Part shown: positions 1 through 11,400 of the stretch, one piece after another
How the letters are laid out: the number at the start of each line of letters is the position of its first letter
Position numbering within the stretch: position 1 is the stretch's first letter
Assembly (NCBI GenBank): GCA_003952965.2
Contig: CM025852.1
Span: 27,773,009-27,837,008 of the forward strand
Source: Morella rubra
Lineage: Eukaryota; Streptophyta; Magnoliopsida; Fagales; Myricaceae
DNA: 64,000 nucleotides
Direction: 5' to 3'
Made by a program: the position numbers and the translations under genes
Notes under the pieces: generated by a model
The model's database searches: none
What the model was told of the DNA's origin: nothing
What the model saw: the letters and a program-made list of their open reading frames with translations, nothing else

Positions 1-59
1 TGCGAGTGCGACATTAGTTTTCTGTGGCAAATGGGCCTTCAATATACATGTGGGTTGCA

Positions 60-575
60 TTTGTTTTTAGAATTGGGCCCAGTAAGGTGTCTTTGGCTGA
101 GTACATAAAAATTGGGCCACATATCCTGGGCTCAGAACACGCCGTTATCAACGAGTCAATTCAGCGGCTGAGTGACGAGTCCTTAAAAGCTGGCCCACAC
201 ATCCTGGGCCGGAACATACGTTGTCCGTTGTGGATAGACTTTTCCTAAGACGATCCACTTGAGAAAAATAATTCAAACACGCTGCTTCAATTTGGTATTA
301 ATGGATTAAAACAGATTGATACTTGATCCACGTAAATTTCCACACTTGCGTGAAGGAATTTTCTGCAAGAAATCCGTCCATCCACTTTGAAGGCATACAA
401 GATTAGGATTAGGACTGCAGTTGAACCTGACTACCAATCTTTCGAGATAGAACCAAACAAAACGACAAACCTTAGCAAACGTGGCCGGGTTTAGATTACA
501 CTTCTCCTCTCACGACAAATTCGCTATTGAATTTATAGTGACATTGAAGTGATTTTCCCGTGACAAATGTGGGTC
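60..575. repeat. Upstream direct repeat, copy A
   Basis: This stretch is repeated in the same orientation at about 905-1385. Shared landmarks in the same order are the GAGTAAGG/GAGTACATAAA-type text, the CATCCACTTTGAAGGCATA motif, the ACCAAACAAAACGACAAA motif and the TATAGTGACATTGAAGTGATTT motif. Identity is clearly high but indels are frequent. It lies upstream of the first WAKL gene and looks like a duplicated 5' flank, not a transposon, because no terminal repeats or target duplications were seen. Confidence 0.75.
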
Positions 576-649
576 CCGGCCGAAGAGATCCACTGCTGTT
601 TTATCAGTCCTTGTTCTTCGAAATCTTAACACGGACTGGAAAACGAAAG

Positions 650-790
650 TATAGCAATCTCTCTTTCTTTGGAATTGCAGGATTAAGACCAGGAGTTTGC
701 CCGAATTTCCATGTTTACGCGTGGAATTTGCTGCAAGAAAACATATATTTCATTATCCACCGAACGTGCACCCGACGCTATTATTTTTAA
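650..790. repeat. Upstream block shared with 8120-8275
   Basis: The segment containing GGAATTGCAGGATTAAGACC, then GCGTGGAATTT, GCAAGAAAACAT and CCACCGAACGT, recurs in the same order and orientation at about 8120-8275. It separates the two copies of the 5' flanking repeat here, and its second copy lies between WAKL copy 1 and copy 2. This suggests that 5' flanking DNA was duplicated together with the WAKL genes. Confidence 0.7.
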
Positions 791-904
791 TATAAAAAAA
801 AAAAGGTCCTTTTGAAAAATATTTTCAACCGAAACAGATAGTACTTGAACCAAACATAGAATTTGATACAGGAAATTGAATTGTTCAGTTTTGGTGACAT
901 TGTA

Positions 905-1385
905 TTTAAAGAAGTGGGCTGAGTAAGGAGTCTTGGTTGAGTCCATAAAGGTTGGGACACACCTCCTGGTCGAGTAACATGCCCATGTCGGAATTTTCCA
1001 TTGGGGTCTGAAAGTACCGTGAAAAAAAGATTCAAGCATGCGGCTTCTACTTGGCATTGGCGGTATTAGAGGAGTAAATCGATAGATTCACTGATTCAGA
1101 GTTGAATCACGTAAATTCCCACGCTTTCGTGAAGGAATTTGTCGTCCATCCACTTTGAAGGCATATAAGATTAGGACTACGACCAGGGTTAAACCTGACT
1201 ACCACTCATTCGAGATCAGACCAACAATATAATTCTTAAGGCCTAGAACCAAACAAAACGACAAATCTTTACATATACTTGCAGTCGGGTGTAGAATATA
1301 CTTCTCCTCTCATTCTACTTTGACAAATTCGCAATTGAAATTATAGTGACATTGAAGTGATTTCCAGTGACAATTGTGAGTTCGT
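905..1385. repeat. Upstream direct repeat, copy B
   Basis: Second copy of the block at 60-575, ending about 190 bp before the start codon of the first WAKL gene. It therefore contributes to the likely promoter of that gene. Nothing coding is seen in it. Confidence 0.75.
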
Positions 1386-1495
1386 CAACATATCATCGTC
1401 ACATAATCACCGGTCCAGACTAGACGACGGATCACGTTTTGGCATTCTAGGCAACTTCCACGGAAATACCTGGAGCATGGGAATCTCATTATCAT

Positions 1496-1502
1496 TATAA
1501 AG
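1496..1502 (+). promoter_or_regulatory. Probable TATA box of the first WAKL gene
   Basis: TATAAAG lies 70 bp before the start codon at 1572, a usual distance for a plant gene with a short leader. A GA-rich leader follows directly before the ATG. Position and motif only; no other promoter element was assigned. Confidence 0.5.
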
Positions 1503-1571
1503 ACCTGAGGCCTGGGCTTCGCTACTTCAAAGTCACATATTATCATCATCAAAGAAGAAAGAGAGAGAGAG

Positions 1572-4500
1572 ATGGCAGTGAGATTGGTGTTTCCGATCAT
1601 TTTGTTATTGTGTTCATTCGCAGGAGCAGCGGATGTAATAAACAGCAAGTGTCAAGCACAGTACTGTGGGAATGTCAACATTACATACCCTTTTGGAATA
1701 GGAGCTGGTTGCTTCCTTGATGATTCGTTTGAGATAGTTTGTGATGGTGAAGGAAACTCTTCGGACCCTGCCACTGCCAGACCTTACTTGAGGAGACTGA
1801 TCCCTCGCCTGGAGGTGCTGGAGATTCAAATAGAAGACTCTAGTCCTTACTCAGAAGCAAGCACAGTTCGCGTAAATTTTCCGATCCTTCGAACTTGTGG
1901 CACTAGTCCTAGTTATAATGCGTCAGCGAGTTTAGAAGGAAGTCCTTTTCTCTTCTCTGACATCAACAACAGCTTCGTTGCAATGGGTTGCAACAACTTA
2001 GCCTTAATGACGTCCGTCGATGGGAGAGTCTCATATGGAGGGTGCACTAACGACCCTATTCATTGTCCGAACAGTACATCGACAAATTCAAGCAGTTGCA
2101 ACCGCAGTGATAACTGCTACTGCGACTTAAACGCAATCCCTTCTGGTCTCGTTCGATTCAACACGATCATAAGGCCAGCAAAACCCCAGGATAACAGCGG
2201 CGGATGCAAGTCCGCATTCTTGGTGGACCGATTTTGGTTCTCCCAGAACAATTTCACAATGTCAAACCCACTACTTCAGCCTTCCTACGTTCCAGTGGTA
2301 TTGGAATGGGGAATCAATCGAACCGTACTCGATTCACTATATAATGCCACTGAAGGTAGCACAACTGGGGCGCCGTGGGACGAGAGCTTTCGTTGTTACA
2401 GTCTTTATACTTCTAGTAACTCTTCCTACTACTACTGTTATTGCGTAAGCGGGTATGAAGGAAATGCCTTTCTCCCTGGAGGATGTCAAGGTAAACTTCT
2501 CGATCCCAGCTTCATTAATTCCATCTAGTTATATTTTCTGATTCAAAGTTTTGACTTTATTATTTGTGTCTCTCCATTCTTTCTAGTTATATCACTTGCC
2601 CACAAAAAGAAAAAAGAAAAAAGAAACTGGTTAATGCATGGAAGCTTGGACAAAAGTGGAGTACAAGCTATGTGAATGAATCATTAAACTAATCATTCAC
2701 AGCACTCATCGATGTACTTATTTTACGAAGTCTCAATTTTATTTGTCTTTTTTTAATTTCTTTTTTGTTTTTTACATCATACATATCTAGCCTCTTCTAG
2801 TTGTTACCATTTACCGTACCCTCTTGAACTTTTAATTTAAGTAACTACGCCCATAATCTTTAATTTGCCTCTTCCATTAAGCTACCGACTGGACCCTGCA
2901 TGACATGTTAATGACGTGCATGCAGATGCACAGCTGGGGGAAATCCGAAAACCTGTCTGTTTCCAACTGATCTGTTTGTCATTGCAATTTCAGATATTGA
3001 CGAATGCGAATTAGCCCGGGCAGAAGGCCGCAATCCTTGTGGTAGCAAACGCTGTAAAAATACTAGTGGTTATTACCGGTGTCTCCGTGACCCAATTGTG
3101 TACATCATTATAGGTACGTATTCCTACTTTTCCATATATATGATCTGATGAAACCATCAATGTTGTCAAGAGAGTCAACTTTATATATATTAAGCATTTT
3201 GTATATATAATTGCAGATAATTTAAGTACTAAGTAGGATTGTAGGCAGGGGCGGAACCAGAGGGGTGCGAAAGGGTGGCGGCCGACACCCATTGCTTCCC
3301 CAGGAAAAAATTTACACGTAGTTTTTTTTTTTAAAAAAAAAAAAATAGAAGATGGCCTGGGCCGATACCATAGGCCAGGCCAATTTGGAGGACTCCTATT
3401 GAGCTTCGAGATATTGGAGGTCTTATAATAAAGATGATCATTTTGTCTTTAAAATTCGACACCCTTGAATATTAATCCTGGTTCCGCCACTGATTGTAGG
3501 AATCTGCATCATTTTCCATACTTACCTAAAAAAAATAGGAACCACTTAAAGAGAGAAAATGCCAAGAAAGTAACAAACGTAGATAGTTGTTTTTTTCCCT
3601 ATATCATAGTACATTAGTACTTCAAGTGTTCTGCGCGTATGTTTTGGACACTTTAAGGCTTGGCGTGTTGAAAAGAAAAAACTCGGGAAGACTTTGACGT
3701 CCTTCATATTTTATTTTCCAAGATCTTTTTCTTAGTTATACTGATCTATCTTATTTAAATTATGGGAAAAATTATCCAAATAGTCCATGTAGTTTCACTT
3801 TATTACAAATTGATTCTTGGTTTCAATTGTAACAATTTGGTTCATGTGATCTCCAATACGATACATGGGACGTCCGTCCACACTTTCGTTAATCCTTTGA
3901 TGAAATATGCTGAGATATCAACATTAATGTCTAAGTGTTTAAAAATGGACAACACCAAAAGAAAATTCATTTGTGATTGGCTGATAGCATAGAGCAGCTT
4001 CAAGTATGTATGATATATTTACTTAGTTTTCAGATATTTACTGAAGTCCTTGAAGCCACAAAGTTCTTCTCTGTTTAATAGCTTCGTTCCCTCACTAACA
4101 TTTATTTCACTCCTTTAGAGTACGTAGTGACGTTATTCAATTAATATATTTACATAACTCACGCACAAGATGTTTATTAAGCCTTTTATAAGGAGATGTC
4201 TCCCTCAATTGAAATGTTTGATATACTTTTTACTACGGCAAGGATTACTAATCGTTTCCTATTTCATGGACTTGAGCATGCAGGTATTGGCTCAGGCCTT
4301 GGGGCATTAATTATGATCATTGGTGGATGGTTTTCATTTAAACTACTAAAGAAAAGGCAGATGATTAAGGCTAAGGAGAAGTTCTTCAAACGAAATGGTG
4401 GACTACTTTTGCAACAAAAATTATCTTCAAGTGAAGGCATTGTGGAGCACACCAAATTGTTTAGTTCTAAGGATTTGGAGACGGCAACTGACCACTTTAA

Positions 4501-5476
4501 TGCGAATAGAGTAATCGGACAAGGAGGACAAGGCACTGTTTATAAGGGCATGTTAACAGATGGAAGGATTGTTGCAGTGAAAAAATCCAAGCTAATTGAT
4601 GAAGGAATGCTTCAAGAATTCATTAACGAAGTTGTCATTCTGTCTCAAATTAATCACAGGAACATCGTTAAGCTACTTGGCTGTTGTTTGGAGACAGAAG
4701 TTCCTTTGTTAGTTTATGAATTCATTCCCAATGGAACTCTTTCCCAATATTTGAATGGCGAGAATGATGAGTTTCCAGCGACATGGGATATGCGCTTAAG
4801 AATCGCCACAGAAGTCGCAAGAGCTCTCTTTTACTTACATTCAGCGGCTTCATCACCCATTTTCCATCGAGATATCAAATCTACAAACATACTCCTAGAC
4901 GATAAGTACAGAGCAAAAATAGCAGACTTTGGAACTTCAAGGTCCATTGCTATCGATCAGACACACTTGACCACTCTAGTTTATGGCACTTTTGGATATT
5001 TAGATCCTGAGTATTTTCAATCCAGCCAATTCACAGAAAAGAGTGATGTCTATAGTTTTGGCGTTGTTCTTGCTGAGCTTTTAACTGGGGAAAAAGCAAT
5101 CTCTTCATCAAGGACACTACAAGACAAGAGTTTAGCCACATATTTTATTCAGTCCCTGGAAGAGAACAACTTGTTTGACATTCTTGATAAGCGAGTTTTG
5201 AAGGAAGCAGAGAAACAAGAGATTATTGCAATTGCCAACCTCGCAAACAGATGCTTAAACTTGAACGGGAAGAAACGACCTAAGATGAAAGAAGTCTCAG
5301 TGGAGTTGGAGGGAATTCAAATGTTGCGAAAAGCTCCAAATGATCAGCAAAACAATGAAGTGATTGAAGATGATAGAATTGAAATGCACGAGCAGTGGGA
5401 TGTTCTTTCTACATCATCAATGTCAGGTGCGGATGGTGGCATAGCCTTACAGCCATTATTATTTAAATCAGGGTGA
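1572..5476 (+). CDS. Wall-associated receptor-like kinase (WAKL), copy 1, three exons
   Basis: Predicted CDS joins 1572-2490, 2994-3113 and 4284-5476 with GT..AG borders and matching phases, giving about 743 residues, normal for WAK-like receptor kinases. Exon 1 encodes a signal peptide and the cysteine-rich extracellular GUB_WAK-type domain (YPFGIGAGC motif, C-terminal LPGGCQ). Exon 2 encodes one short EGF-like segment beginning DIDEC. Exon 3 encodes a membrane helix near residues 351-367 and a Ser/Thr kinase: glycine loop IGQGGQGTV about 425, catalytic Lys in VAVKK about 446, HRD about 541, DFG about 561, then [10 protein letters not shown]. All catalytic residues are present, so an active plasma-membrane kinase is expected. 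The family senses cell-wall pectin or acts in defence; the ligand here cannot be inferred. It is the only intact member of the local cluster; intron 2 holds a small hAT-type MITE. Confidence 0.93.
3246..3492. mobile_element. hAT-type MITE in intron 2 of WAKL copy 1
   Basis: A 247 bp element with terminal inverted repeats CAGGGGCGGAACCAG and CTGGTTCCGCCACTG. It is flanked by a perfect 8 bp target-site duplication ATTGTAGG (3238-3245 and 3493-3500). No coding capacity. Eight-base duplications and CAG-type ends are the hAT signature. It sits inside an intron well away from both splice sites. Confidence 0.93.
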
Positions 5477-5762
5477 GCTAGCAAGGAGACTTTTGTTCTA
5501 GTATTTCATGTTTTATTCCATCCTGTAGGCTGCATAATTTACTCATTTCATACAAACAATTTAATAAATATATCTCTGCGCATGGTTTTATCCACTTCTG
5601 TTTTATGCGCGGGGCCTCAAACTTAAATTACAACAAAGTTTCTGGTCCGCTAAATTCCAGCAAATTACATCCTCCTCTGCATTCCCGCAGCAGTCGCATG
5701 AGAATCAATAGTAAAAGCAGCAATCAGTTCCCCTTTATATCTTACCGCTTGCTCACCTTTAC
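5477..5762. other. 3' flank of WAKL copy 1
   Basis: AT-rich downstream DNA with no convincing coding frame. It ends at the target site of the CACTA element that starts at 5766. Confidence 0.5.
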
Positions 5763-5765
5763 CCT

Positions 5766-7651
5766 CACTACAGAATTTTGCTCTAAAGAGGCCAGCATCA
5801 ATTGTCGGTAAAAGGAGAAAAATCGTCGCAACAACAAACTAATGACTAAATAACAAATGTCGAAGCACCGTCGCAAATACCGCGTCACTACACATATCCA
5901 ACGACATTTTTTCTCTCGTCGTCGTTCATTCCAGAATTAGCGACTTCATTCGACGTCGCTAGAAAACAATCTCACATGTCGTCCTTACCCTTTTTCCTTG
6001 ATGCCATTTTCGTCGCTATTCATTCCGAAATTAGCTACGGTGCCATTTTTGTCGCAAGTGATCATCTTCTAATATCCATTTTTAGCTCCCGATTGTTAAT
6101 TCGGTCGATTTTTTTTTTCATATCAAATGACCCTGTTCTGATACCAAAAATTTTCATAGAAAGATGGATCTCGAAAAAAAAAATCTCAAGCAACACAGTT
6201 AACCATATTGAATCCACAATTTTATTGATATGAACAAAAATGTCGTATACATAAATTGGATGAACGAGCAATAAAAATACAACTAACAAGCCAAAATTTA
6301 TCCTCCAACCACCAAATCACAACCACAACAGCAAGCCAAAATTTATCTTCCAACCACCAAATCACAGCCCACACCATAGCTGACAACAGTAGCTCGCTTC
6401 ATTCCTTCCAACGAGCGCCAAAAACCCACAACGAGCACAGATTACTTGGAGGGTAGATCTAGGCTTCTCACGGTTTGGATGAGTCACTGAAATGGAGAGA
6501 TCAGTGGTAGATCGGAGGGTCGAGGTCACGGTGGTGAGGCAAGTCGCGCACGGCCCCCACCACTTGCGTGTGGGGGCACTGGAATTTCACGTGCGTCCTG
6601 AGCGCAAGGTCGCGTGCAAGCCACGCAAACGGGGCCGCACGCAAGCAGCGCAAGTGAGGTCGCGCGCAAGATCGTGCACGTAGGGGTCGCTCGCAACCCC
6701 GCGTGGGCGAGCTTGTGCGTGACCCCTGCGTGCGCGACCTCACGTGTGCGGCTTGCGCGGACTTGCTAGCGGCCCTTGCGTGTGCGGCCCCCGCGCCCGC
6801 GGCCTTGCGCGCGGCATTAGTCCCAGCTCCATTTTGCTCCCACAAAGCTCCCGCACGAGCTGATTCGGATCACTCACCTCAACAAAATGGATCTCCGTGC
6901 CCACAAACAAGGCGACAGAAAAAGGAATTAGGGGAAATATATAGCAAGGATCGAAAAAATAAAGAAATAGAGGAGAAGAGGGAAGACAGAGGCAAAGCGA
7001 AGAGCTTACCTAGATCAAAAAAGGAATTAGGGGAAAGATACAGCAAGGATCCAAAAAATAAAGAAATAGAGGAAAAGAGGGAAGACAGAGGCAAAGTGAA
7101 GAGCTTACCCAGATCGGTCTGAGCTTAAAGACGCCTACAAACACCGAAAGAGACGGAAGCCGCTGAGAGAGAACTGCGGTGCCATTCCAAATCTGAAAGT
7201 GGAGTTCAAAAAAAATGCGTTTAAAGTTTTGTCTTCCCCTTAAAACATTTAAACATTTGGGTAACTCATATTTTCCCTCGCTCTTCGCCCGTTTTGAAAT
7301 GTGCCGACAAAATTGAATTCGTCGCTGATAAAACTTTTAGCGAGGAATATAGAATTTAGTTGCTAAACGCATGTGTTTTAGGCATTCAGCAGTAAAAAAA
7401 TATTTTTGTCTAAAAAGTGATATTTTTAGCGACAACGTTCAATTAGTCACTGATAAAGTCATCGCTAAAATAGTCTGTTAGCGACAGAATTTAGTTATTG
7501 CTGATAAAATCGTCATTAAAAACAGTTTTAGCAACGCAGCATAAATTTTTAGCGACCAAACAATATTTATGCTGCGAAAAGTATAGTTTTAGCTACGAAA
7601 CTAATTTCGTTGCTGATAAATTTGTCGCTAAACGACAAATCTCTTGTAGTG
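5766..7651. mobile_element. Non-autonomous CACTA transposon with 3 bp target duplication
   Basis: The element begins CACTACAGAATTTTGC and ends with TCTCTTGTAGTG, the reverse of a CACTACAAGAGA end. It is flanked by the 3 bp duplication CCT (5763-5765 and 7652-7654), as expected for CACTA elements. Both subterminal regions are full of short GTCGCTAAAA/GCGACGA-type repeats in both orientations, also typical. The interior (about 6500-6860) is strikingly GC-rich compared with its surroundings, followed by a 101 bp tandem duplication. No transposase frame is visible, so it would need enzymes supplied elsewhere. Confidence 0.92.
6917..7117. repeat. 101 bp tandem duplication inside the CACTA element
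   Basis: Two adjacent near-identical units of about 101 bp, each starting AAGGAATTAGGGGAAA and ending GAAGAGCTTACC plus AGATC. Open frames across the unit on both strands result from the duplication and are not taken as genes. Confidence 0.85.
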
Positions 7652-7654
7652 CCT

Positions 7655-8119
7655 TTTGATCTTACGGGATAAAGATCTAGTGATCAACTTGTTCAAAAAG
7701 GCAAAGCTGCAAGGACCTGATCAGCCACCTTTATGTCCAACCAGTTTGAGTCTGTAAATAATGCCACGGACAGAAACAGGCATCAGAAGCATTAGCTTCT
7801 TTATGCCCAAAGCAAGTTTCCAGCCAGGTGAAAATTGGGTGTTAATTTGTCTGAAAGAGACGTTGTGGACCTGAAATGCTCAAGCCTTCGAAAACCTTGG
7901 CAGTCTCTCCGTGTTATGGGCGCCATATATCTGCACCAAATTCTATGGCGCACATGATCCACCAAGCCGCCTGATCAATCATTAAAATCTGAACAATTAG
8001 TCTCAGGTTTGAATTAGCATTTCACGTAAATAAATGATACGCTAATTGACACAAAACATTCAAGAAGAGGAGCACGCTAATTGACACAAAAAATCTCTAG
8101 TGTTGATGTTTATTGTAGG
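7655..8119. other. Non-coding stretch between CACTA element and repeated flank
   Basis: No ORF of note, no splice-bounded exon and no terminal repeats were seen. It presumably represents the old spacer between WAKL copies 1 and 2. Confidence 0.4.
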
Positions 8120-8275
8120 ATTCAAACATTTGGAATTGCAGGATTAAGACCAGAAGATTCAATGTCCACGATCCTTGTCCACCATAAATGTTACACCAGT
8201 CTTTTCCGCGTGGAATTTTCTGCAAGAAAACATCTCATTAATGTCCACCGAACGTCAAGCATACGCTATTATTTT
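8120..8275. repeat. Third piece of WAKL-type 5' flank
   Basis: Matches 650-790 in order and orientation (GGAATTGCAGGATTAAGACC, TTCCGCGTGGAATTTTCTGC, AAAACAT, CCACCGAACGT, ACGCTATTATTTT). It lies 3.5 kb before WAKL copy 2 and marks the end of the ancestral duplicated unit. Confidence 0.7.
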
Positions 8276-8307
8276 GTCTTGGTTGTTGACGTTTTCCTTT
8301 TGGAAGT

Positions 8308-8680
8308 TTTTTTTTTTAATCAAACGGCTTGAGGCTTGAAAAGCCTCAAACCAGACGAACATGAAATAAAACCAACGTCAGTACAAACTACAAACCAAAG
8401 AAAACTACAAGAACAACAGAAGCTACAGAAAAAACAACAATACAACAGCAAACCTAAGGGGGATCAGACCCCTCAAACACCCACGGAAGACGCTGATGAT
8501 GCCCACAGAATTCGGGAAAGCATCCCTTCCTAAGGGAAGAAGCAGCCCATTGGAAGTTTACTTTCACTACTAGTCCTAGAGGGTTTCGGCAACCAGAGTC
8601 TTGCTATGTCCTGTCACCGCTCTTTCGGCCCACACGGAATAGAGTGGTATTTCGATCCCTTGTTGGGATCCTACTAATTT
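8308..8680 (-). mobile_element. Possible non-LTR retroposon remnant
   Basis: A poly(T) run at about 8310 is followed by a snap-back GAGGCTTGAAAAGCCTC and then compositionally distinct, GC-richer DNA up to about 8680. Read on the minus strand this would be a 3' end with a poly(A) tail. There is no reverse-transcriptase frame and no target duplication was found, so the assignment is tentative. Confidence 0.3.
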
Positions 8681-8790
8681 GATTTAACGGCTGGTTTAGA
8701 TTAGAGTTATAGACTTATAGTTAGGATTTTATTTTTGTTTTTCCTATTTTGGATATCCACACGTGCAAGTCTTCCATCATTTCTAAGTAA
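8664..8790. repeat. Short direct repeat, first copy (second at about 9436-9535)
   Basis: The text GGCTGGTTTAGATTAGA, then TAGGATTTT..TTT and TTGGATATC, followed by a tract around CTAAGT, occurs here and again at about 9450-9535 in the same orientation. It lies just outside and just inside the left arm of the large inverted repeat. Confidence 0.6.
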
Positions 8791-8817
8791 AAAAAAAAGG
8801 TTTGGTAGATTCTTTTA

Positions 8818-9185
8818 CGACTCAATTGAGTCCTCAATTTATAACAATGAATGTTCTTCAAAGAATTTAGAAAAAAAAAAAAAATGTTCTTCGAAGACGC
8901 TTTTGAACTTTGCCGACCGCTAGCTGGTCCTTTTATTTGGTGAAGTGGAAACTGTACCTTTATGTGAAAAACGTAAGTGGTAAAGGTTAAGGAATTTTTT
9001 ATCGGTGTTCTGTGCTTCCCCACCCTATATAAAGTGAAGCAAACCCTAGTGCACGCCTACTAGGCATTAGGTAATTTCAATCCAAATGTCGGCCACTAGC
9101 TACGTGGACTGCACAAAGCTTGAAGATTGTTTTTTGTTCAAAGAAAAAATACACTTTTAACCAAAATAAATACTATAAATGTTAT
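8818..9185. repeat. Left arm of a large inverted repeat
   Basis: The sequence matches the reverse complement of about 11050-11400. Shared landmarks include the GAAGACGCTTTTGAAC motif, GGTGAAGTGGAAACTGTAC, GTGCACGCC, the block around GTCGGCCACTAGCTACGTGGAC and GAAGATTGTTT. Divergence is moderate, with indels such as a duplicated CACTCACGTGATT on the right arm. It encloses about 1.9 kb that includes a younger Mutator-like element. Confidence 0.75.
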
Positions 9186-9718
9186 ATTTTGTATACTAAA
9201 TCATATTGTATCTATAAATTATTTATCCTTAATATATTACATTTTCAATCTATTTTTTTTTTAAATTGAATGAAAATTAATTTTTTAAAAACCAAAATGA
9301 CAATTATATATACCTTTTAAATACAACGTGCTATTTAATTTTTTAAGAGTATTATCATCATTTTATTTTTAAAAAAATCAATTTTTATTTAATTTGACCG
9401 AAAAAATTGAAAGTGATTACGCTGATGATTATGTACTAATTTGGTTCGGCAGCTGGTTTAGATTAGACATACAATTAGGATTTTTTTTCCCTTTATTGGA
9501 TATCTAACCTTGTTAGTCGTCCTTTTTTACTAAGTTAAAAATAAAAAAATATTTCTTACTCACAAACTATGTTGTGCACTTTATACTATAACTACAAGTT
9601 TGAGACATAATTACGATGATTATGCGATTAAAAAAATTAACTAATATATTATATTTGAGGCATAATTGTTATTTTATTTTTTTAAAAGTCAATTTTTATT
9701 TTATTGACAAAAGAATAT

Positions 9719-10961
9719 GACTTAATATTCCTGGAAGTCCCTGTAATATGGTCCATTCTCTAACTAGTCCTCATAAATTTTTTTGTCCTAAAAAGGTTCC
9801 TAAATTAACTCACGAATACTATTCAGGTTTCTCCATCTACTCTAGGACGGAAAATTCGTACGTTTCAAATGGAAGACATATCAGCACCACCAAAGAGTAA
9901 CACTTGTCTCTCTTTCCATTGTGCTCCACGTCAGAACCATGGAGCGTCCTCATTTTACACCTGCCACTGTCCTTTAAAGACAAAAGGCACGTCCCTCCCC
10001 AAAATCCCTATTGCCCGCGCGACATTCCCGGGCACTTCTCTCTCTCTCTCAACGTCTCAAACTCCCGCACGCATTCTCGCTGTTCGAGTTCTCCATGGGT
10101 GTGTTGATATCTCTGCTGCTGCGAAGTTATGCTCTTCACTTCATCAACGGCTCTACTGTATTCCTCTTCAAAGCTTCGGTTCTAGAGCTTTTGAAATTCC
10201 ACAACTTTCTGGTGAATTTAGTAAATTGGCGAGAATGAAGCCCTATTCCGTAATTTTGAGTTGCTTGGGTCTTGAGATGTAGTAGCAGCTAAGGTGTGAT
10301 TGAGGCTTTTGTGTTCATTGTGAATTCAAGGGATTTTTATGAACTCGAGCTATTTCAGTTTGGGATACAAGTGGAAATATTGGGTGCTTCTCGGAGAATT
10401 CAGAGTTGTTGATTTTGTTGGTAATCTAGGGTTTCTGTTACGCAAAAATTTCGGGTTTAAAGGCTTTTCGTTTGCGATTAGTGTTCTGGATGTGAGAAAC
10501 ATGGTGTGGAAGTGAAAACGAGCTGAGCCTTGGTGTTTGTCGAAGAATTTGGGTTTTCGATTTTGCGGTGAAGGGTAAATTTGTGGCTTTATGAAGTAGA
10601 ATTTGGGGAATATTGGGAAATTCAGTGAAGTGAGGAATGTCGCGCGGGCAAAGGATTTAGGGCAGGGACGTGGAATTGTTTTAAAATGACATGGCTTTTG
10701 TTTTAAAAAGACAGTGGCAGGTGTAAAATGAGCACGTTTGCCATGTGCTCATTTTAGTGGAGTACAGTAGAAGAAGAGACAGGTGTTGTTATTTTAGTGG
10801 TGTTGATATATCCTTCATTTGTCACGTATGAACTTACAGTTTCAGAGTAGACGGAAAAATTTAAACAGTATTCGTGGGTTAATTAAATGATACTTTTAAG
10901 ACAAAAAACTTCATAGGAACGAGTTAGAGAATTGGCTATACACCTCCGAGAATATTAAGCC
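9719..10961. mobile_element. Mutator-like element with long terminal inverted repeats (possible Pack-MULE)
   Basis: Terminal inverted repeats of about 310 bp (9719-10028 and 10635-10961) begin GACTTAATATTC and GGCTTAATATTC respectively. The element is flanked by a 9 bp target duplication with one mismatch, AAAGAATAT (9710-9718) and AAAAAATAT (10962-10970). Long repeats and a 9 bp duplication are the Mutator signature. There is no transposase. The interior (10029-10634) is GC-balanced with a CT-rich start followed by T/G-rich text, resembling a captured 5' leader and first intron of a host gene; the donor gene is not identified. Small frames at 9869-10282 lie partly in the terminal repeat and are not accepted as genes. 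Confidence 0.88.
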
Positions 10962-11049
10962 AAAAAATATATACAAAAGCTGCAATAATGTTTTAATACA
11001 ATATTTAAAACGTGTATAAATTATAAAAGTTCTACAGTAGTTGGCGGCG

Positions 11050-11400
11050 GAAAAGTATACGTATATTTTTGTTCAAACAAACAATCTTCAACCATTCTGG
11101 ACAGTGGGCGGTGCTTCTATTTCACCAAATGAAAAGTCCACGTAGCAAGTGGCCGACACTAATGGACTGAAATTGCCTACTAAATTGGCGTGCACCAAGA
11201 AATATAGTTCCACAACCTTAATCACTCACGTGATTCTTTTTTTTTTTTTTCTAAATTAATCACTCACGTGATTCATTGACAAAAAAAGTACAGTTTCCAT
11301 TTCACCAAATAAAAAGGACCTCGCTAGCCGTCGGCAAAGTTCAAAAGCGTCTTCTAGGATAATCATTGGTATCAATTTTGGACTCAAATTCACACTCGTC
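11050..11400. repeat. Right arm of the large inverted repeat
   Basis: Reverse-complement partner of 8818-9185. Within it the motif AATCACTCACGTGATT occurs twice, 30-40 bp apart around a T run. WAKL copy 2 begins 0.4 kb further right. Confidence 0.75.

Noticed and set aside
6492-7122. Overlapping frames of 63-139 codons on both strands in the GC-rich core of the CACTA element
   Set aside because: Ala/Arg-rich on one strand and similar on the other, explained by GC content and by the 101 bp tandem repeat; no domain.
9869-10282. 137-codon frame in the Mutator-like element
   Set aside because: Its first half lies in the terminal inverted repeat and its inverted partner has no matching frame.
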